From NCBI GenBank assembly GCA_937894515.1, contig CALCRH010000223.1, forward strand, positions 16,609-80,608: a stretch of 64,000 bases of DNA, in the 5' to 3' direction. This stretch comes from an uncultured Clostridia bacterium. Its GTDB lineage: Bacteria > Bacillota > Clostridia > Oscillospirales > Oscillospiraceae. Below the pieces are notes generated by a model. It had not been told where the DNA came from and searched no databases. It saw only the letters and a list, made by a program, of their open reading frames with translations. Made by a program: the position numbers and the translations under genes. Below, in pieces: positions 25,341-34,903 of this stretch. Each line of letters opens with the position of its first letter. Positions within the stretch are counted from its first letter, which is position 1.

Positions 25341-26102
25341 ATGAAACTGCTTGAAATGAACCACGTGAAAAAGAGTTTTAACAGCGGTCACCTGGTTTTA
25401 AAGGATATCAGTCTCAGTGTGGAAAAAGGCGAAGTGGTGGCCATCATCGGTCCCTCCGGCAGCGGTAAATCCACCCTTCTGCGCTGCGCGACTCTGCTGA
25501 ACGACATGGACGGCGGCGATCTGATCTATAACGGCATCTATGCCGTGACCGATCAGGACGGCAAGGCTGTTTATGCCGACAAGGAAACCTTGAAAAAAGT
25601 GCGGGAGAAGTTTGGCCTGGTGTTTCAAAACTTTAACCTGTTTCCCCACTACTCTGTATTGAAAAATCTGACAGATCCTCAAGTCCGTGTGTTGGGACGA
25701 AAAAAGGACGAGGCGGAAAAATTTGCCATGGAGCTGTTGGAGAAAATGGGACTTGGTTATAAACCCAATGCCTATCCCTGTCAGCTTTCCGGTGGTCAGC
25801 AGCAGCGTGTGGCCATCGCCCGTGCTTTGGCCATGCAGCCGGAGATCCTGTTTTTTGATGAGCCCACCTCTGCTCTTGATCCTGAGCTGACCGGTGAAGT
25901 GCTGAAAGTGATCCGTCAGTTGGCAGAGGAAAACATGACGATGGTCATTGTGACCCATGAGATGTCCTTTGCCCGTGATGTGGCCGACCGCGTTATCTTT
26001 ATTGACGGCGGTGTCATTGTGGAGCAGGGTACCCCGAAGGATGTGTTCGGCAATCCCCAACAGGAGAGAACCCGTCAGTTCCTGAGGAATTATCAACAAT
26101 GA
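25341..26102 (+). CDS. Polar amino-acid ABC transporter ATP-binding protein
   Basis: The 253-residue ATPase has Walker [10 protein letters not shown] (about residues 37-45), signature [15 protein letters not shown] (about residue 150), Walker [15 protein letters not shown] and the switch histidine in [10 protein letters not shown]. An insert of about 20 residues after Walker A (around [18 protein letters not shown]) is seen in GlnQ/HisP-type proteins. AAGGAGGTG precedes the ATG, and the stop overlaps the racemase start by four bases. Confidence 0.95.
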   Translation: MKLLEMNHVKKSFNSGHLVLKDISLSVEKGEVVAIIGPSGSGKSTLLRCATLLNDMDGGDLIYNGIYAVTDQDGKAVYADKETLKKVREKFGLVFQNFNLFPHYSVLKNLTDPQVRVLGRKKDEAEKFAMELLEKMGLGYKPNAYPCQLSGGQQQRVAIARALAMQPEILFFDEPTSALDPELTGEVLKVIRQLAEENMTMVIVTHEMSFARDVADRVIFIDGGVIVEQGTPKDVFGNPQQERTRQFLRNYQQ

Positions 26103-26851
26103 AACTGAACGTGTTGCGTGCCGATCCGGCTGGTAATATTACCCTGTTTGTCCTTTCACCGGTGGAGAAAGCGGACTATGCTTGTGTGGCAAACCGCTTG
26201 ATGGCTCTGGAGAGCTTTGCGGCAGAGCAGGTGGGATTTATCCACGATGGGCGTATGGACATGGAAGCCGGTGAGTTCTGCGGCAATGCCAGTCGTGCCT
26301 ATGGCATGCTGGTAGCCCGTCAGCAGGGGGTTTGCGGTGAAGTGCAGGTAAATGTCAGCGGCTGCGACCATCCACTTTCCGTGTATGTAACAGAAGACTC
26401 TGCGGAATGTGAGATGCCTTTGCCTCTGTGGGTAAAACGAGTCGATGTAAAGGGAAACAACTATACACTTGTACATCTGGGCGGGATCGCCCACCTGATT
26501 GCAGAGAATGTGGCACCAAGTGAAAAATTCTTTGCTGATGCAGAGCCGATTTTTCAGGAAATGCCGGAGTTGGAGGCTTACGGCGTCATTTTCCTCGATG
26601 GCAAGAACATGAAACCTCTGGTGAAAGTGCCTGCCACCAATACACTTTTCTGGGAGGGAAGCTGCGGCTCCGGTACCTTGGCGGCACAGATCGCCAGAAG
26701 CGAGGGACAATTGGACGGCGTTTATCGCAGTGCATTTATCCAGCCGGCCGGCATCGTGACAGCTGAGGTCAAACGGCACGGCGGTGAGATCGTTTCGGCA
26801 AAAATCGGCGGTCCGGTGACGCTGGATCAGCCGGTAGAAATTGAAATCTGA
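26099..26851 (+). CDS. DapF-like PLP-independent amino-acid racemase/epimerase
   Basis: A 250-residue protein with the two-cysteine active site of the diaminopimelate epimerase fold: Cys61 in EFCGNASR and Cys189 in EGSCGSGT, one in each half of the pseudo-symmetrical protein. It is shorter than typical DapF (about 275) and departs from its CGNGxR and ACGSGA motifs. That points to a related racemase such as the histidine racemase group (CntK-like) rather than the lysine-pathway enzyme. It overlaps the ABC ATPase gene by four bases, so the imported or exported amino acid is probably its substrate. A terminator begins at its stop codon. Fold assignment is firm, substrate unknown. Confidence 0.8.
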   Translation: MKLNVLRADPAGNITLFVLSPVEKADYACVANRLMALESFAAEQVGFIHDGRMDMEAGEFCGNASRAYGMLVARQQGVCGEVQVNVSGCDHPLSVYVTEDSAECEMPLPLWVKRVDVKGNNYTLVHLGGIAHLIAENVAPSEKFFADAEPIFQEMPELEAYGVIFLDGKNMKPLVKVPATNTLFWEGSCGSGTLAAQIARSEGQLDGVYRSAFIQPAGIVTAEVKRHGGEIVSAKIGGPVTLDQPVEIEI

Positions 26852-26882
26852 AAAAAGTCCACCCAATGGGTGGACTTTTTTT
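26852..26882 (+). terminator. Terminator of the ABC-racemase operon
   Basis: A 12-bp stem (AAAAGTCCACCC/GGGTGGACTTTT) with an AAT loop, followed by a T run. Confidence 0.92.
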
Positions 26883-26891
26883 CGCTTTTCA

Positions 26892-26920
26892 TTGAATAGA
26901 TTGGAAAAATGCGCTATAAT
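26892..26920 (+). promoter_or_regulatory. Sigma-A promoter of murD-yunB-ligA
   Basis: TTGAAT (26892-26897) and TATAAT (26915-26920) are 17 bp apart, 30 bp before the murD ATG. Confidence 0.75.
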
Positions 26921-26949
26921 AACAACAGCTTTTTGAAGGAGATTTTTCT

Positions 26950-28335
26950 ATGACTTTACAGGATTATTTGAAGTCCATTCAGAATAAAAGTGTGGCGGTG
27001 ATCGGTATTGGCGTCAGCAACACGCCGCTGATCCGCCTGCTGTTGGAGCACGACATTGATTTGACAGCCTGTGATAAGCGAAGCCGGGAAGATCTGGGAG
27101 AGCTGGGCAACGAACTGGAGGCAAAAGGCTGCAAATTGCAGTTGGGAGCAGACTATTTGCAGGGGTTGAAACAGGACATCATTTTCCGCACCCCTGGGCT
27201 GCGTCCCGACATGCCGGAATTACTGGCCGCCATCGAGCAGGGGAGTATACTGACCTCGGAGATGGAAATCTTTTTTGAGGTTTGCCCTTGTCCCATTATC
27301 GCTGTAACCGGATCTGATGGCAAAACAACTACCACCACAATTATTGCCGAACTACTGAAAGCAGCCGGGAACACCGTCCATGTGGGCGGGAATATCGGAA
27401 ATCCACTGTTGTGCGAGGCGGATAACATGCAATCGGGTGATTATGCTGTGTTGGAGCTATCCTCGTTTCAGCTTATGACCATGAAACGCTCGCCCCATAT
27501 CGCGGTGGTGACAAATCTGGCGCCCAATCATCTGGATATGCACCACGGCATGGAGGAGTATGTGGCCTCCAAGGAAAATATCTTCCGGTATCAAAGTGCC
27601 GCCGATATAGCCATTTTTAATCTGGACAATGAGATCACCAGGGGGCAGTCTGGCTGTGCTGTGGGGAAAGTACTGCAATTCAGCCGCAAGGAGGAACCCC
27701 GGGAGGGCGTTTTCCTGCGGGGTGAGGACATCATTGTTCGAAAAAACGGCAGGGAGCGCAAGCTGATGACGACTGTCGATATCCGCATTCCCGGCGTGCA
27801 CAACGTGGAGAATTACATGGCGGCTATCGCGGCGGTGGACGGCTTGGTGCCGGATGAGGTAATTGTGAAGTTTGCCCGGGAGTTCGGCGGGGTGGAACAC
27901 CGCATCGAGTGGGTGCGTACCTATCACGGCGTGAAGTTCTACAACGACTCTATCGCGTCCAGCCCCAGCCGCTGTATCGCGGGATTGCGGTCTTTTAAGC
28001 AGAAGGTGATCCTGATCGCAGGCGGCTATGACAAGCATATACCTTTTGACGTGCTGGGGCCGGAAGTAGTGGAGCACGTGAAGCTGCTGGTGCTGTGCGG
28101 CGCTACGGCGGATCAGATCCGTGCCGCGGTGGAAAACGCGCCGACCTATCGGGAGGGGTTCCCGAAAATCGTGGAAGTGACGCCATTCGAAAAGGCGGTG
28201 GAGACCGCCCGCGATATGGCGGAGGAGGGCGACATTGTGACCCTTTCCCCGGCGTGTGCGGCATTCGATCAGTTCAAGAATTTTATGGTGCGGGGCAAGA
28301 CCTTCAAGGCCATCGTGAACGGCTGGGAGGAATAA
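26950..28335 (+). CDS. murD: UDP-N-acetylmuramoyl-L-alanine--D-glutamate ligase
   Basis: Adds D-glutamate to UDP-MurNAc-L-Ala in cytoplasmic peptidoglycan synthesis. The 461-residue protein has a Rossmann N-domain (VIGIGVSNTPLI), the ATP loop AVTGSDGKTTTT (about residues 117-128; most bacteria have TNGKTT here), a central NHLDMH segment and the C-terminal ligase domain with DSIASSPSRC. GAAGGAG precedes the ATG. Transcription probably continues into yunB and ligA, since spacings are 43 and 11 bases. Confidence 0.95.
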   Translation: MTLQDYLKSIQNKSVAVIGIGVSNTPLIRLLLEHDIDLTACDKRSREDLGELGNELEAKGCKLQLGADYLQGLKQDIIFRTPGLRPDMPELLAAIEQGSILTSEMEIFFEVCPCPIIAVTGSDGKTTTTTIIAELLKAAGNTVHVGGNIGNPLLCEADNMQSGDYAVLELSSFQLMTMKRSPHIAVVTNLAPNHLDMHHGMEEYVASKENIFRYQSAADIAIFNLDNEITRGQSGCAVGKVLQFSRKEEPREGVFLRGEDIIVRKNGRERKLMTTVDIRIPGVHNVENYMAAIAAVDGLVPDEVIVKFAREFGGVEHRIEWVRTYHGVKFYNDSIASSPSRCIAGLRSFKQKVILIAGGYDKHIPFDVLGPEVVEHVKLLVLCGATADQIRAAVENAPTYREGFPKIVEVTPFEKAVETARDMAEEGDIVTLSPACAAFDQFKNFMVRGKTFKAIVNGWEE

Positions 28336-28378
28336 GGAAAAGCCAACATTGCATAGGTTCTTTCGAGGGGGAATTGCC

Positions 28379-29074
28379 TTGGAAGAGCTGCGATATGTGC
28401 GATTGGGCCGCGGCCAGCGAAAGCTGATCTGGCTGGGAATACTGCTCGTTTTGCTGTTGGTGGTGACAGTTGTTGTGCTGCGGCACCTGAAACCGCTGCT
28501 GACAAGTCTCGCCACGGCGAGGGTATCCAATACGGTGAACCGTATTGTGGTGGCGGCGGTGGACGACGCCGTGGTATCCGGTAGGATCAACTATGATGCG
28601 CTGGTGAGTTTTGAGAAAGACGACAGCGGCCGGGTGACAGCCCTGCGGAGCAATATGGCAGAGGCAAACCGCTTGCAGACGGCCATCTGCGACGATATTT
28701 TGCAGCGGCTTTCTGAGGTATCCACCAGCGAACTGCGTATCCCCATCGGAACGCTGACAGGCGTGGCGATTTTGGCAGGACGCGGCCCGACCCTGTGCGT
28801 GCGGATGCAGACGGTGGGCAGCAGTAGTGCGGCGTTCCGCAACGAGTTTTCTGCGGCGGGGATCAACCAGACCAAGCACCAGATACTATTGGACGTAGAT
28901 GTAAACGTGAGCATTCTGCTGCCCGGTTTCTCGGCCTATACTACGGTATCCAATGTAATCACCGTGGCGGAGACGGTGATCGTGGGCAGCGTGCCCCAGA
29001 CCTATACCTATTTCAGCGCCGGTGAAGACGTGATTGACAACGCGGCGCAGGAGTACATCATGAACAACGGATAA
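28379..29074 (+). CDS. yunB: Sporulation protein YunB
   Basis: YunB is a sigma-E-controlled protein needed for efficient spore formation in Bacillus. The 231-residue product has one N-terminal membrane helix (about residues 18-38, LGILLVLLLVVTVVVL) and an extracytoplasmic domain with the conserved IPIGTLTG motif (about residue 122) and ILLPGFSAYTTV segment. I place the start at TTG 28379 because CGAGGGGG lies seven bases upstream; no ATG is available. A weak sigma-E-like sequence (ATA at 28332, CATAGGTT at 28352) overlaps the murD end and could give separate mother-cell expression. Confidence 0.85.
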   Translation: MEELRYVRLGRGQRKLIWLGILLVLLLVVTVVVLRHLKPLLTSLATARVSNTVNRIVVAAVDDAVVSGRINYDALVSFEKDDSGRVTALRSNMAEANRLQTAICDDILQRLSEVSTSELRIPIGTLTGVAILAGRGPTLCVRMQTVGSSSAAFRNEFSAAGINQTKHQILLDVDVNVSILLPGFSAYTTVSNVITVAETVIVGSVPQTYTYFSAGEDVIDNAAQEYIMNNG

Positions 29075-29085
29075 AGGGTGAGAAG

Positions 29086-31059
29086 ATGGAGTATCAGCAG
29101 GAAATCAGAGAATTGCGGGAACAACTGAATGAGGCGGCGCGGCTTTACTATGTGCTGGATGCGCCGACCATGTCCGACTACGACTATGACCACCTGTACC
29201 GCCGTTTACAGGAGCTGGAAGCGGCACATCCGGAGGAGATCACGGCGGATTCCCCCACCCAGCGTGTGGGGGATAAGACCCTCAACGACTTTGCAGAGGT
29301 ACGGCATGAGGTGCCGCTGGAGAGTCTGGAGGACGTGTTCAACAGTGACGAGGTGTGCCAGTTCCTCGAAAAAGTGGACGGGAATCTGGAGAGCGCCGCG
29401 TACAGCGTGGAGCCGAAGGTGGACGGACTGAGCGTGGCGGTGGAGTACCGAAACGGCGTCTTTTTCCGCGGCGCTACCCGCGGCGACGGTCGAGTGGGGG
29501 AGGACGTGACGGAGAATATCCGTACTATCAAGTCCTTGCCCAAGACTTTGCCGGAAAAGCTGCCGCGGCTCATCGTGCGGGGTGAGGTCTATATGGCCCG
29601 GGATGTATTTGAGGAGCTGAACGGTCTGCTGGAAATCGAGGGAAAGCCGCTGATGGCCAATCCTCGCAATGCGGCGGCGGGTTCCCTGCGGCAGAAAGAT
29701 CCGAAGATCGCGGCACAGCGGAAGCTGGATATTGCCGTGTTCAATTTGCAGCTTGCTGAGGGCAAGGAGTTCACCACCCACACGGAGACCATTGAATATC
29801 TGACGGAGCAGGGATTCCCCACCATTCCCAACAAGCCCTTACAGGGGAGCGAGGCGATTTTGCAGGAGATCGAACGGCTGGGCGATGAGCGCATGGCTTA
29901 TCCCTTTGATATAGACGGCGCGGTGATCAAACTGAATAACTTGGCAGATCGCACCGTACTGGGCAGTACGGCAAAGTGTCCCAAATGGGCCATCGCCTAT
30001 AAGTATCCGCCGGAGCAGAAGCCGTCAGAGCTGAAAGATATCGTGGTGCAGGTGGGGCGCACAGGTGTATTGACCCCCAAGGCTGTATTGTCTCCGGTGC
30101 GTTTGGCAGGTACTACCGTAACATATGCAACGCTGCACAATCAGGACTTCATTACCCAGAAGGATATTCGTATTGGCGACACGGTGATCGTACAAAAAGC
30201 CGGCGAGATTATTCCGGAAGTCGTAGAGGTCGTAAAGGAAAAAAGACCGGCAGAGGCACTGCCGTACTATTTGCCGGATACCTGCCCGGTATGTGGTGCC
30301 CCGGTGAGCCGGGACGAGGACGGTGTGGCGATCCGCTGTACCGGTGCAGAGTGTCCCGCCCAACGCCTACGGTATCTGACCCATTTTGCCAGCCGGAATG
30401 CCATGGATATTGACGGACTTGGCCCGGCGGTGATTAATCAACTGGTGGAGAGCGGTCTGGTCAAGACCGCTGCCGATCTATACGATTTGCGGGTGCAGGA
30501 CATTGCCCAATTGGAGCGGATGGGGCAAAAGTCGGCAGAGAATACGGTGAACGCCATTGCAACGTCAAAAGAGAACGATCTGTGGCGGCTGATCAATGCG
30601 CTGGGGATCCGGCAGGTGGGAGATAAGGCGGCAAAGGTGCTGGCGACCCATTTTGAGACCTTTGTCAGCTTCGCCGCGGCAACGGAGGAGGAACTGACCG
30701 CCATTGACGATATTGGCGCGGTGACGGCAAGATATATTCGCAGTTGGCTGGAAAATGAACAATCCCGAGATTTGATCGAGCGGCTGAAAAATGCAGGTGT
30801 GAACATGACCCGTAAAGAGGAAAAGCTTGACAGCCGTTTTGCCGGTATGACCTTTGTCATGACCGGTGCGCTGGAGAAATTCACCCGGGAAGAAGCACAG
30901 GAGATGGTGGAAAAGCGCGGCGGTAAGGCAAGCGGAAGCGTCTCAAAAAAGACCACCTATGTGGTGGCGGGTGAAGCTGCCGGCAGCAAACTCCGCAAGG
31001 CGCAGGAGCTGGGGATTCCCGTATTGACAGAGGATGAATTTCTGGAATTACTGAAGTGA
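29086..31059 (+). CDS. ligA: NAD+-dependent DNA ligase LigA
   Basis: Seals nicks in replication and repair. The 657-residue protein has the Ia domain, the adenylated lysine K111 in EPKVDG, an OB fold, a four-cysteine zinc finger (CPVCG... and CTGAECPAQ, about residues 404-428), helix-hairpin-helix repeats and a C-terminal BRCT domain (about residues 585-657). Length is standard. It follows yunB by 11 bases and ends at a strong terminator. Confidence 0.97.
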   Translation: MEYQQEIRELREQLNEAARLYYVLDAPTMSDYDYDHLYRRLQELEAAHPEEITADSPTQRVGDKTLNDFAEVRHEVPLESLEDVFNSDEVCQFLEKVDGNLESAAYSVEPKVDGLSVAVEYRNGVFFRGATRGDGRVGEDVTENIRTIKSLPKTLPEKLPRLIVRGEVYMARDVFEELNGLLEIEGKPLMANPRNAAAGSLRQKDPKIAAQRKLDIAVFNLQLAEGKEFTTHTETIEYLTEQGFPTIPNKPLQGSEAILQEIERLGDERMAYPFDIDGAVIKLNNLADRTVLGSTAKCPKWAIAYKYPPEQKPSELKDIVVQVGRTGVLTPKAVLSPVRLAGTTVTYATLHNQDFITQKDIRIGDTVIVQKAGEIIPEVVEVVKEKRPAEALPYYLPDTCPVCGAPVSRDEDGVAIRCTGAECPAQRLRYLTHFASRNAMDIDGLGPAVINQLVESGLVKTAADLYDLRVQDIAQLERMGQKSAENTVNAIATSKENDLWRLINALGIRQVGDKAAKVLATHFETFVSFAAATEEELTAIDDIGAVTARYIRSWLENEQSRDLIERLKNAGVNMTRKEEKLDSRFAGMTFVMTGALEKFTREEAQEMVEKRGGKASGSVSKKTTYVVAGEAAGSKLRKAQELGIPVLTEDEFLELLK

Positions 31060-31063
31060 AATC

Positions 31064-31100
31064 AAGAAACAGCGCGTCATAAGATGCGCTGTTTCTTTTA
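31064..31100 (+). terminator. Terminator of murD-yunB-ligA
   Basis: A 12-bp stem (AAGAAACAGCGC/GCGCTGTTTCTT) with a ten-base loop, followed by a short T-rich stretch. Confidence 0.85.
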
Positions 31101-31135
31101 ATGAAATTTGTGCAAATAAATACATTGTTTTACCA

Positions 31136-31163
31136 TTGACTTTCACAGATTTAATGCTAAAAT
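31136..31163 (+). promoter_or_regulatory. Promoter of the PFOR gene
   Basis: TTGACT (31136-31141) and TAAAAT (31158-31163) are 16 bp apart in a very AT-rich region, followed by a leader of about 50 bases and GAGGAGG. Confidence 0.6.
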
Positions 31164-31221
31164 TATAGTGTTGTGTAAAAAATAGAGAAACAGATTAATA
31201 TTTTAGAGGAGGAAAACTGAT

Positions 31222-34200
31222 ATGAGCAAGATCATGAAGATCTGCGACGGCAACGAGGCAGCGGCATACGTGGCGTATGCGTTCTCCGAAGTCGCCGCGA
31301 TCTACCCCATTACCCCGTCTTCTCCCATGGCCGAGCACGCCGATGAGTGGTCTGCCAAGGGACAGAAGAACATCTTCGGCCAGCAGGTCCGTCTGGTGGA
31401 GATGCAGTCCGAGGCCGGTGCCTGCGGCGCCTGCCACGGTGCGCTGGAAGCCGGTACGCTGGCAACCTCGTTCACCGCTTCTCAGGGCTTGATGCTGATG
31501 ATCCCCACCATGCACCGTATCTCCGGTGAGCGCCTGCCCGGCGTTCTGCACGTAGCAAGCCGTACCGTAGGTACCCACGCATTCTCCATATTCGGTGATC
31601 ACTCTGACGTGATGAACTGCCGCCAGACCGGGTTTGCTCTGCTCTCTTCCGGCAGCGTGCAGGAGACCGCCGATCTTGCCGGTGTGGCGCATCTGTCCGC
31701 CATCAAGGCGCACATTCCGTTCCTGCATTTCTTTGATGGTTTCCGTACCAGCCACGAGATCCAGAAGATCGAGGCGCTGGAGTACAGCGACCTTGCTAAG
31801 CTGGTGGACTACGAGGAACTGGCTAAATTCCGCGCCAATGCGCTGAACCCTGAGGATCCCCGGATGCGTTCTCTGGTGGATAACCCCGATATCTACTTCC
31901 AGCTCCGTGAGTCCAATAACACCGACTATGCGAAGCTCCCCGATATCGTGGAGAACTACATGGCCCAGATCAGCAAGCTGACCGGCCGGGAGTATCACCT
32001 CTTCAACTACTATGGTGCACCCGATGCCCAGCGGGTCATCGTTGCCATGGGCTCTGTGGCAGGCTGTGCACAGGAAGTGGTGGACTATCTGAACGCCAAG
32101 GGCGAGAAGGTGGGCTTCCTGCAGGTGCATCTGTTCCGTCCGTTCTCTGCCAAGCACTTGCTTGCTGCCATGCCCAAGACCGTGAAGAAGATCGCCGTTC
32201 TGGATCGCGTGAAGGAAGCCGGTTCCATCGGTGAGCCTCTGTACGAGGATATCTGCGCCGCCTATATCAACGACAATAGCCGTCCTTTGATCTATGCCGG
32301 TCGTTACGGCCTGAGCAGCAAGGACACCACTCCCGCCCAGATCAAGGCCGTGTTCGATAACCTGAACATGGACGAGCCCAAGAACCACTTTACCATCGGT
32401 ATCGAGGACGATGTGACTCATCTGTCCCTCCCTCTGGGCGCACCTCTCCTGACTGAGCCGGAGGGAACGATTTCCTGCAAGTTCTGGGGTCTGGGCTCAG
32501 ACGGTACCGTGGGCGCCAACAAGAACTCCATCAAGATCATCGGCGAAACCACCGATATGTATTGCCAGGCGTACTTTGAATACGATACCAAGAAGTCCTT
32601 CGGTATCACCAAGAGCCACCTGCGCTTCGGCAAGAAGCCCATTTCCTCTACTTATTATGTGAGCAACGCGGACTTCATCGCCTGCCACAACCAGACCTAT
32701 CTGACCAAGTACGACATCATCTCTGAGCTGAAGCCCCATGGCAGCTTCCTGCTGAACTGCGAGTGGAGCGAGGACGAGCTGGAGCAGAAGATGCCCGGTG
32801 AAATTCTGAAATACATCGCGGACAATGATATCAAGTTCTATATCATTGACGCCAACAAGGAGTCCCAGGCACTGGGGCTGGGCAATCGATCCAATATGGT
32901 ATTGCAGGCCGCGTTCTTCAAGCTGGCTAAGGTCATCCCTGTGGAGGACGCCGTGGCACACATGAAGGCCGCCGTCAAGAAGACCTACGGCTTGAAAGGC
33001 GATAAAGTGGTCAACATGAACATCGCCGCTGTGGATGCCGGCATCAATGCTCTCGTCGAGGTCAAGGTCAAGCCCGAGTGGAAGAACCTGACCGGCGCGG
33101 CGCTCAAGCCCGTGGACGAGAGCCTGCCCTACGTCATCAAGAACATTCTGGTGCCCATCAACGCCCAGAAGGGTGACTCTCTGCCTGTTTCCGCCTTCAA
33201 GGGCATGGAGGACGGCACTATGCCGCTGGGTACCTCCCGCTATGAAAAGCGCGGTATCGCCACCCATCTGCCGGTATGGGATGCCACCGAGTGTTTGCAG
33301 TGCAATATGTGCTCTTTCGTCTGCCCCCACGCCGTCATTCGTCCGTTCCTGCTGGATGATGCCGAGACCAAGAATGCGCCTGCCGATATGGTGCTGACCG
33401 ATGCCAAGGGTCCCCAGCTCGCCGGCCTCAAGTATACCATGGGCGTCAGCACGCTGGACTGCACCAGCTGCGGCAGCTGCGTTTCTTCCTGTCCCAAGAG
33501 CGGTAAGGCGCTGAAGATGGTGCCCACCAGCGAGGTCTCGCTGGATCAGACCGGCTGGAACTATCTGATGACCGTTCCCGAGAAGAACGACAAGATCGAC
33601 AAGTTCACGCTGAAGGGCAGCCAGTTCAAGCAGCCGCTCGTGGAGTTCAACGGTGCCTGCGCCGGCTGCGGCGAGACGCCCTATATCAAGCTGCTGACCC
33701 AGATGTTCGGCGACAAGATGTATCTGGCCAACGCCACCGGCTGCACCCAGGCATGGGGCGCTGCCATGCCCTGCGTTCCTTACTGCAAGAATGCTGAGGG
33801 CAAGGGTCCTGCCTGGTCCAACTCCCTGTTTGAAAACAACGCCGAGTTCTCCTACGGTATGTGTCTGGCGGTCAAGCAGCTCCGTGCCTGCGTGACCGGC
33901 TATGTCAAGGAACTGGACGCCATGACCAAGGACGCTAACCTCAAGGCTGCTATCGCCAAGTACATGGAGACTTATGAGGATCTGGATGCCAACACCCCCG
34001 CTGCCGAAGCACTGGTCAAGGTGCTGGAGAACGGTAAGTTCTCCGCAGAGGAGCAGAAGGTCGTTGCTGAAATTCTCCAGCGCAAGAAGGACCTCTCCAA
34101 GAAGACCATGTGGATGTACGGCGGTGACGGCTGGGCTTACGACATCGGTTACGGCGGTCTGGACCATGTGTTCGCCATGGGCGAGGACGTGAACGTCCTA

Positions 34201-34734
34201 TTGGTGGATACCGAAGTCTATTCCAACACCGGCGGTCAGTCCTCCAAGGCCACTCCCGTTGGTGCTGTGGCGCAGTTCCAGGCCAGCGGCAAGAAGACCA
34301 AGAAGAAGGATCTGGGTCTTTTGATGATGTCCTACGACGACGTGTACGTTGCTCAGTGCTGCATGGGCGCTAATCCCAACCAACTCATCAAGGCGATCAA
34401 AGAGGCCGAAGCCCATAAGGGGCCCTCCATCGTCATCTGCTATGCGCCCTGCATCAACCACGGCATCAAGAAGGGTATGAGCAGTGTTCAGCAGGAGATG
34501 AAGGACGCGGTGGCTTCCGGCTACTGGAATCTGTACCGCTACGATCCCGACACCAAGCACCTGACGCTGGACTCCAAGGAGCCCAGCATGCCGCTGTACG
34601 ACTTCATGAAGGGCGAAGTCCGCTATGCCTCTCTGGAGCTGAGCTTCCCCGAAAACGCCAAGACCTTGTTCGCCGAGGCAGAGGAGAATGCCAAGGCCAA
34701 GTACGAGTACTACAAGCGCCGCAGCGAAGATTAA
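31222..34734 (+). CDS. nifJ: Pyruvate:ferredoxin (flavodoxin) oxidoreductase
   Basis: Converts pyruvate and CoA to acetyl-CoA, CO2 and reduced ferredoxin, the central step of anaerobic fermentation. The 1170-residue single-chain enzyme has domain I (YPITPSSPMAEHADEW), domain III, a two-cluster ferredoxin domain with CLQCNMCSFVCP (about residue 693) and CTSCGSCVSSCP (about residue 748). A C-terminal TPP domain follows, with CAGCGETPY (about residue 813) and GGDGWAYDIGYGGLDH. Codon choice is markedly biased (GCC, CTG, AAG, CCC), as expected for a very abundant enzyme. It is monocistronic, between its own promoter and terminator. Confidence 0.98.
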   Translation: MSKIMKICDGNEAAAYVAYAFSEVAAIYPITPSSPMAEHADEWSAKGQKNIFGQQVRLVEMQSEAGACGACHGALEAGTLATSFTASQGLMLMIPTMHRISGERLPGVLHVASRTVGTHAFSIFGDHSDVMNCRQTGFALLSSGSVQETADLAGVAHLSAIKAHIPFLHFFDGFRTSHEIQKIEALEYSDLAKLVDYEELAKFRANALNPEDPRMRSLVDNPDIYFQLRESNNTDYAKLPDIVENYMAQISKLTGREYHLFNYYGAPDAQRVIVAMGSVAGCAQEVVDYLNAKGEKVGFLQVHLFRPFSAKHLLAAMPKTVKKIAVLDRVKEAGSIGEPLYEDICAAYINDNSRPLIYAGRYGLSSKDTTPAQIKAVFDNLNMDEPKNHFTIGIEDDVTHLSLPLGAPLLTEPEGTISCKFWGLGSDGTVGANKNSIKIIGETTDMYCQAYFEYDTKKSFGITKSHLRFGKKPISSTYYVSNADFIACHNQTYLTKYDIISELKPHGSFLLNCEWSEDELEQKMPGEILKYIADNDIKFYIIDANKESQALGLGNRSNMVLQAAFFKLAKVIPVEDAVAHMKAAVKKTYGLKGDKVVNMNIAAVDAGINALVEVKVKPEWKNLTGAALKPVDESLPYVIKNILVPINAQKGDSLPVSAFKGMEDGTMPLGTSRYEKRGIATHLPVWDATECLQCNMCSFVCPHAVIRPFLLDDAETKNAPADMVLTDAKGPQLAGLKYTMGVSTLDCTSCGSCVSSCPKSGKALKMVPTSEVSLDQTGWNYLMTVPEKNDKIDKFTLKGSQFKQPLVEFNGACAGCGETPYIKLLTQMFGDKMYLANATGCTQAWGAAMPCVPYCKNAEGKGPAWSNSLFENNAEFSYGMCLAVKQLRACVTGYVKELDAMTKDANLKAAIAKYMETYEDLDANTPAAEALVKVLENGKFSAEEQKVVAEILQRKKDLSKKTMWMYGGDGWAYDIGYGGLDHVFAMGEDVNVLLVDTEVYSNTGGQSSKATPVGAVAQFQASGKKTKKKDLGLLMMSYDDVYVAQCCMGANPNQLIKAIKEAEAHKGPSIVICYAPCINHGIKKGMSSVQQEMKDAVASGYWNLYRYDPDTKHLTLDSKEPSMPLYDFMKGEVRYASLELSFPENAKTLFAEAEENAKAKYEYYKRRSED

Positions 34735-34740
34735 AAAGCA

Positions 34741-34777
34741 AAAAATGAGGCAGGCGAAAGCCTGTCTCATTTTTTGT
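34741..34777 (+). terminator. Terminator of PFOR
   Basis: A stem AAAAATGAGGCAGGC/GCCTGTCTCATTTTT with one G-U pair and a GAAA loop, ending in a T run. Confidence 0.92.
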
Positions 34778-34829
34778 CTATTCTGCACATAAAAGGAAAT
34801 TTTCATGATGATAAGTTCTTGCAATTTCG

Positions 34830-34858
34830 TTGACAAAGGCGTTGGAATGTGATAAAGT
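34830..34858 (+). promoter_or_regulatory. Promoter of the CoA-transferase gene
   Basis: TTGACA (34830-34835) and TAAAGT (34853-34858) are 17 bp apart. Confidence 0.65.
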
Positions 34859-34903
34859 TAACAAAGTCAATTCATAAACTACGTGGAAAAGGGGAATCAT
34901 GTC

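Noticed and set aside
32497..34167. 556-codon open frame on the minus strand inside the PFOR gene
   Set aside because: It is antisense to a strongly codon-biased gene, has repetitive His/Leu/Gly composition and no recognisable motif or ribosome-binding site; the long frame follows from the codon bias.
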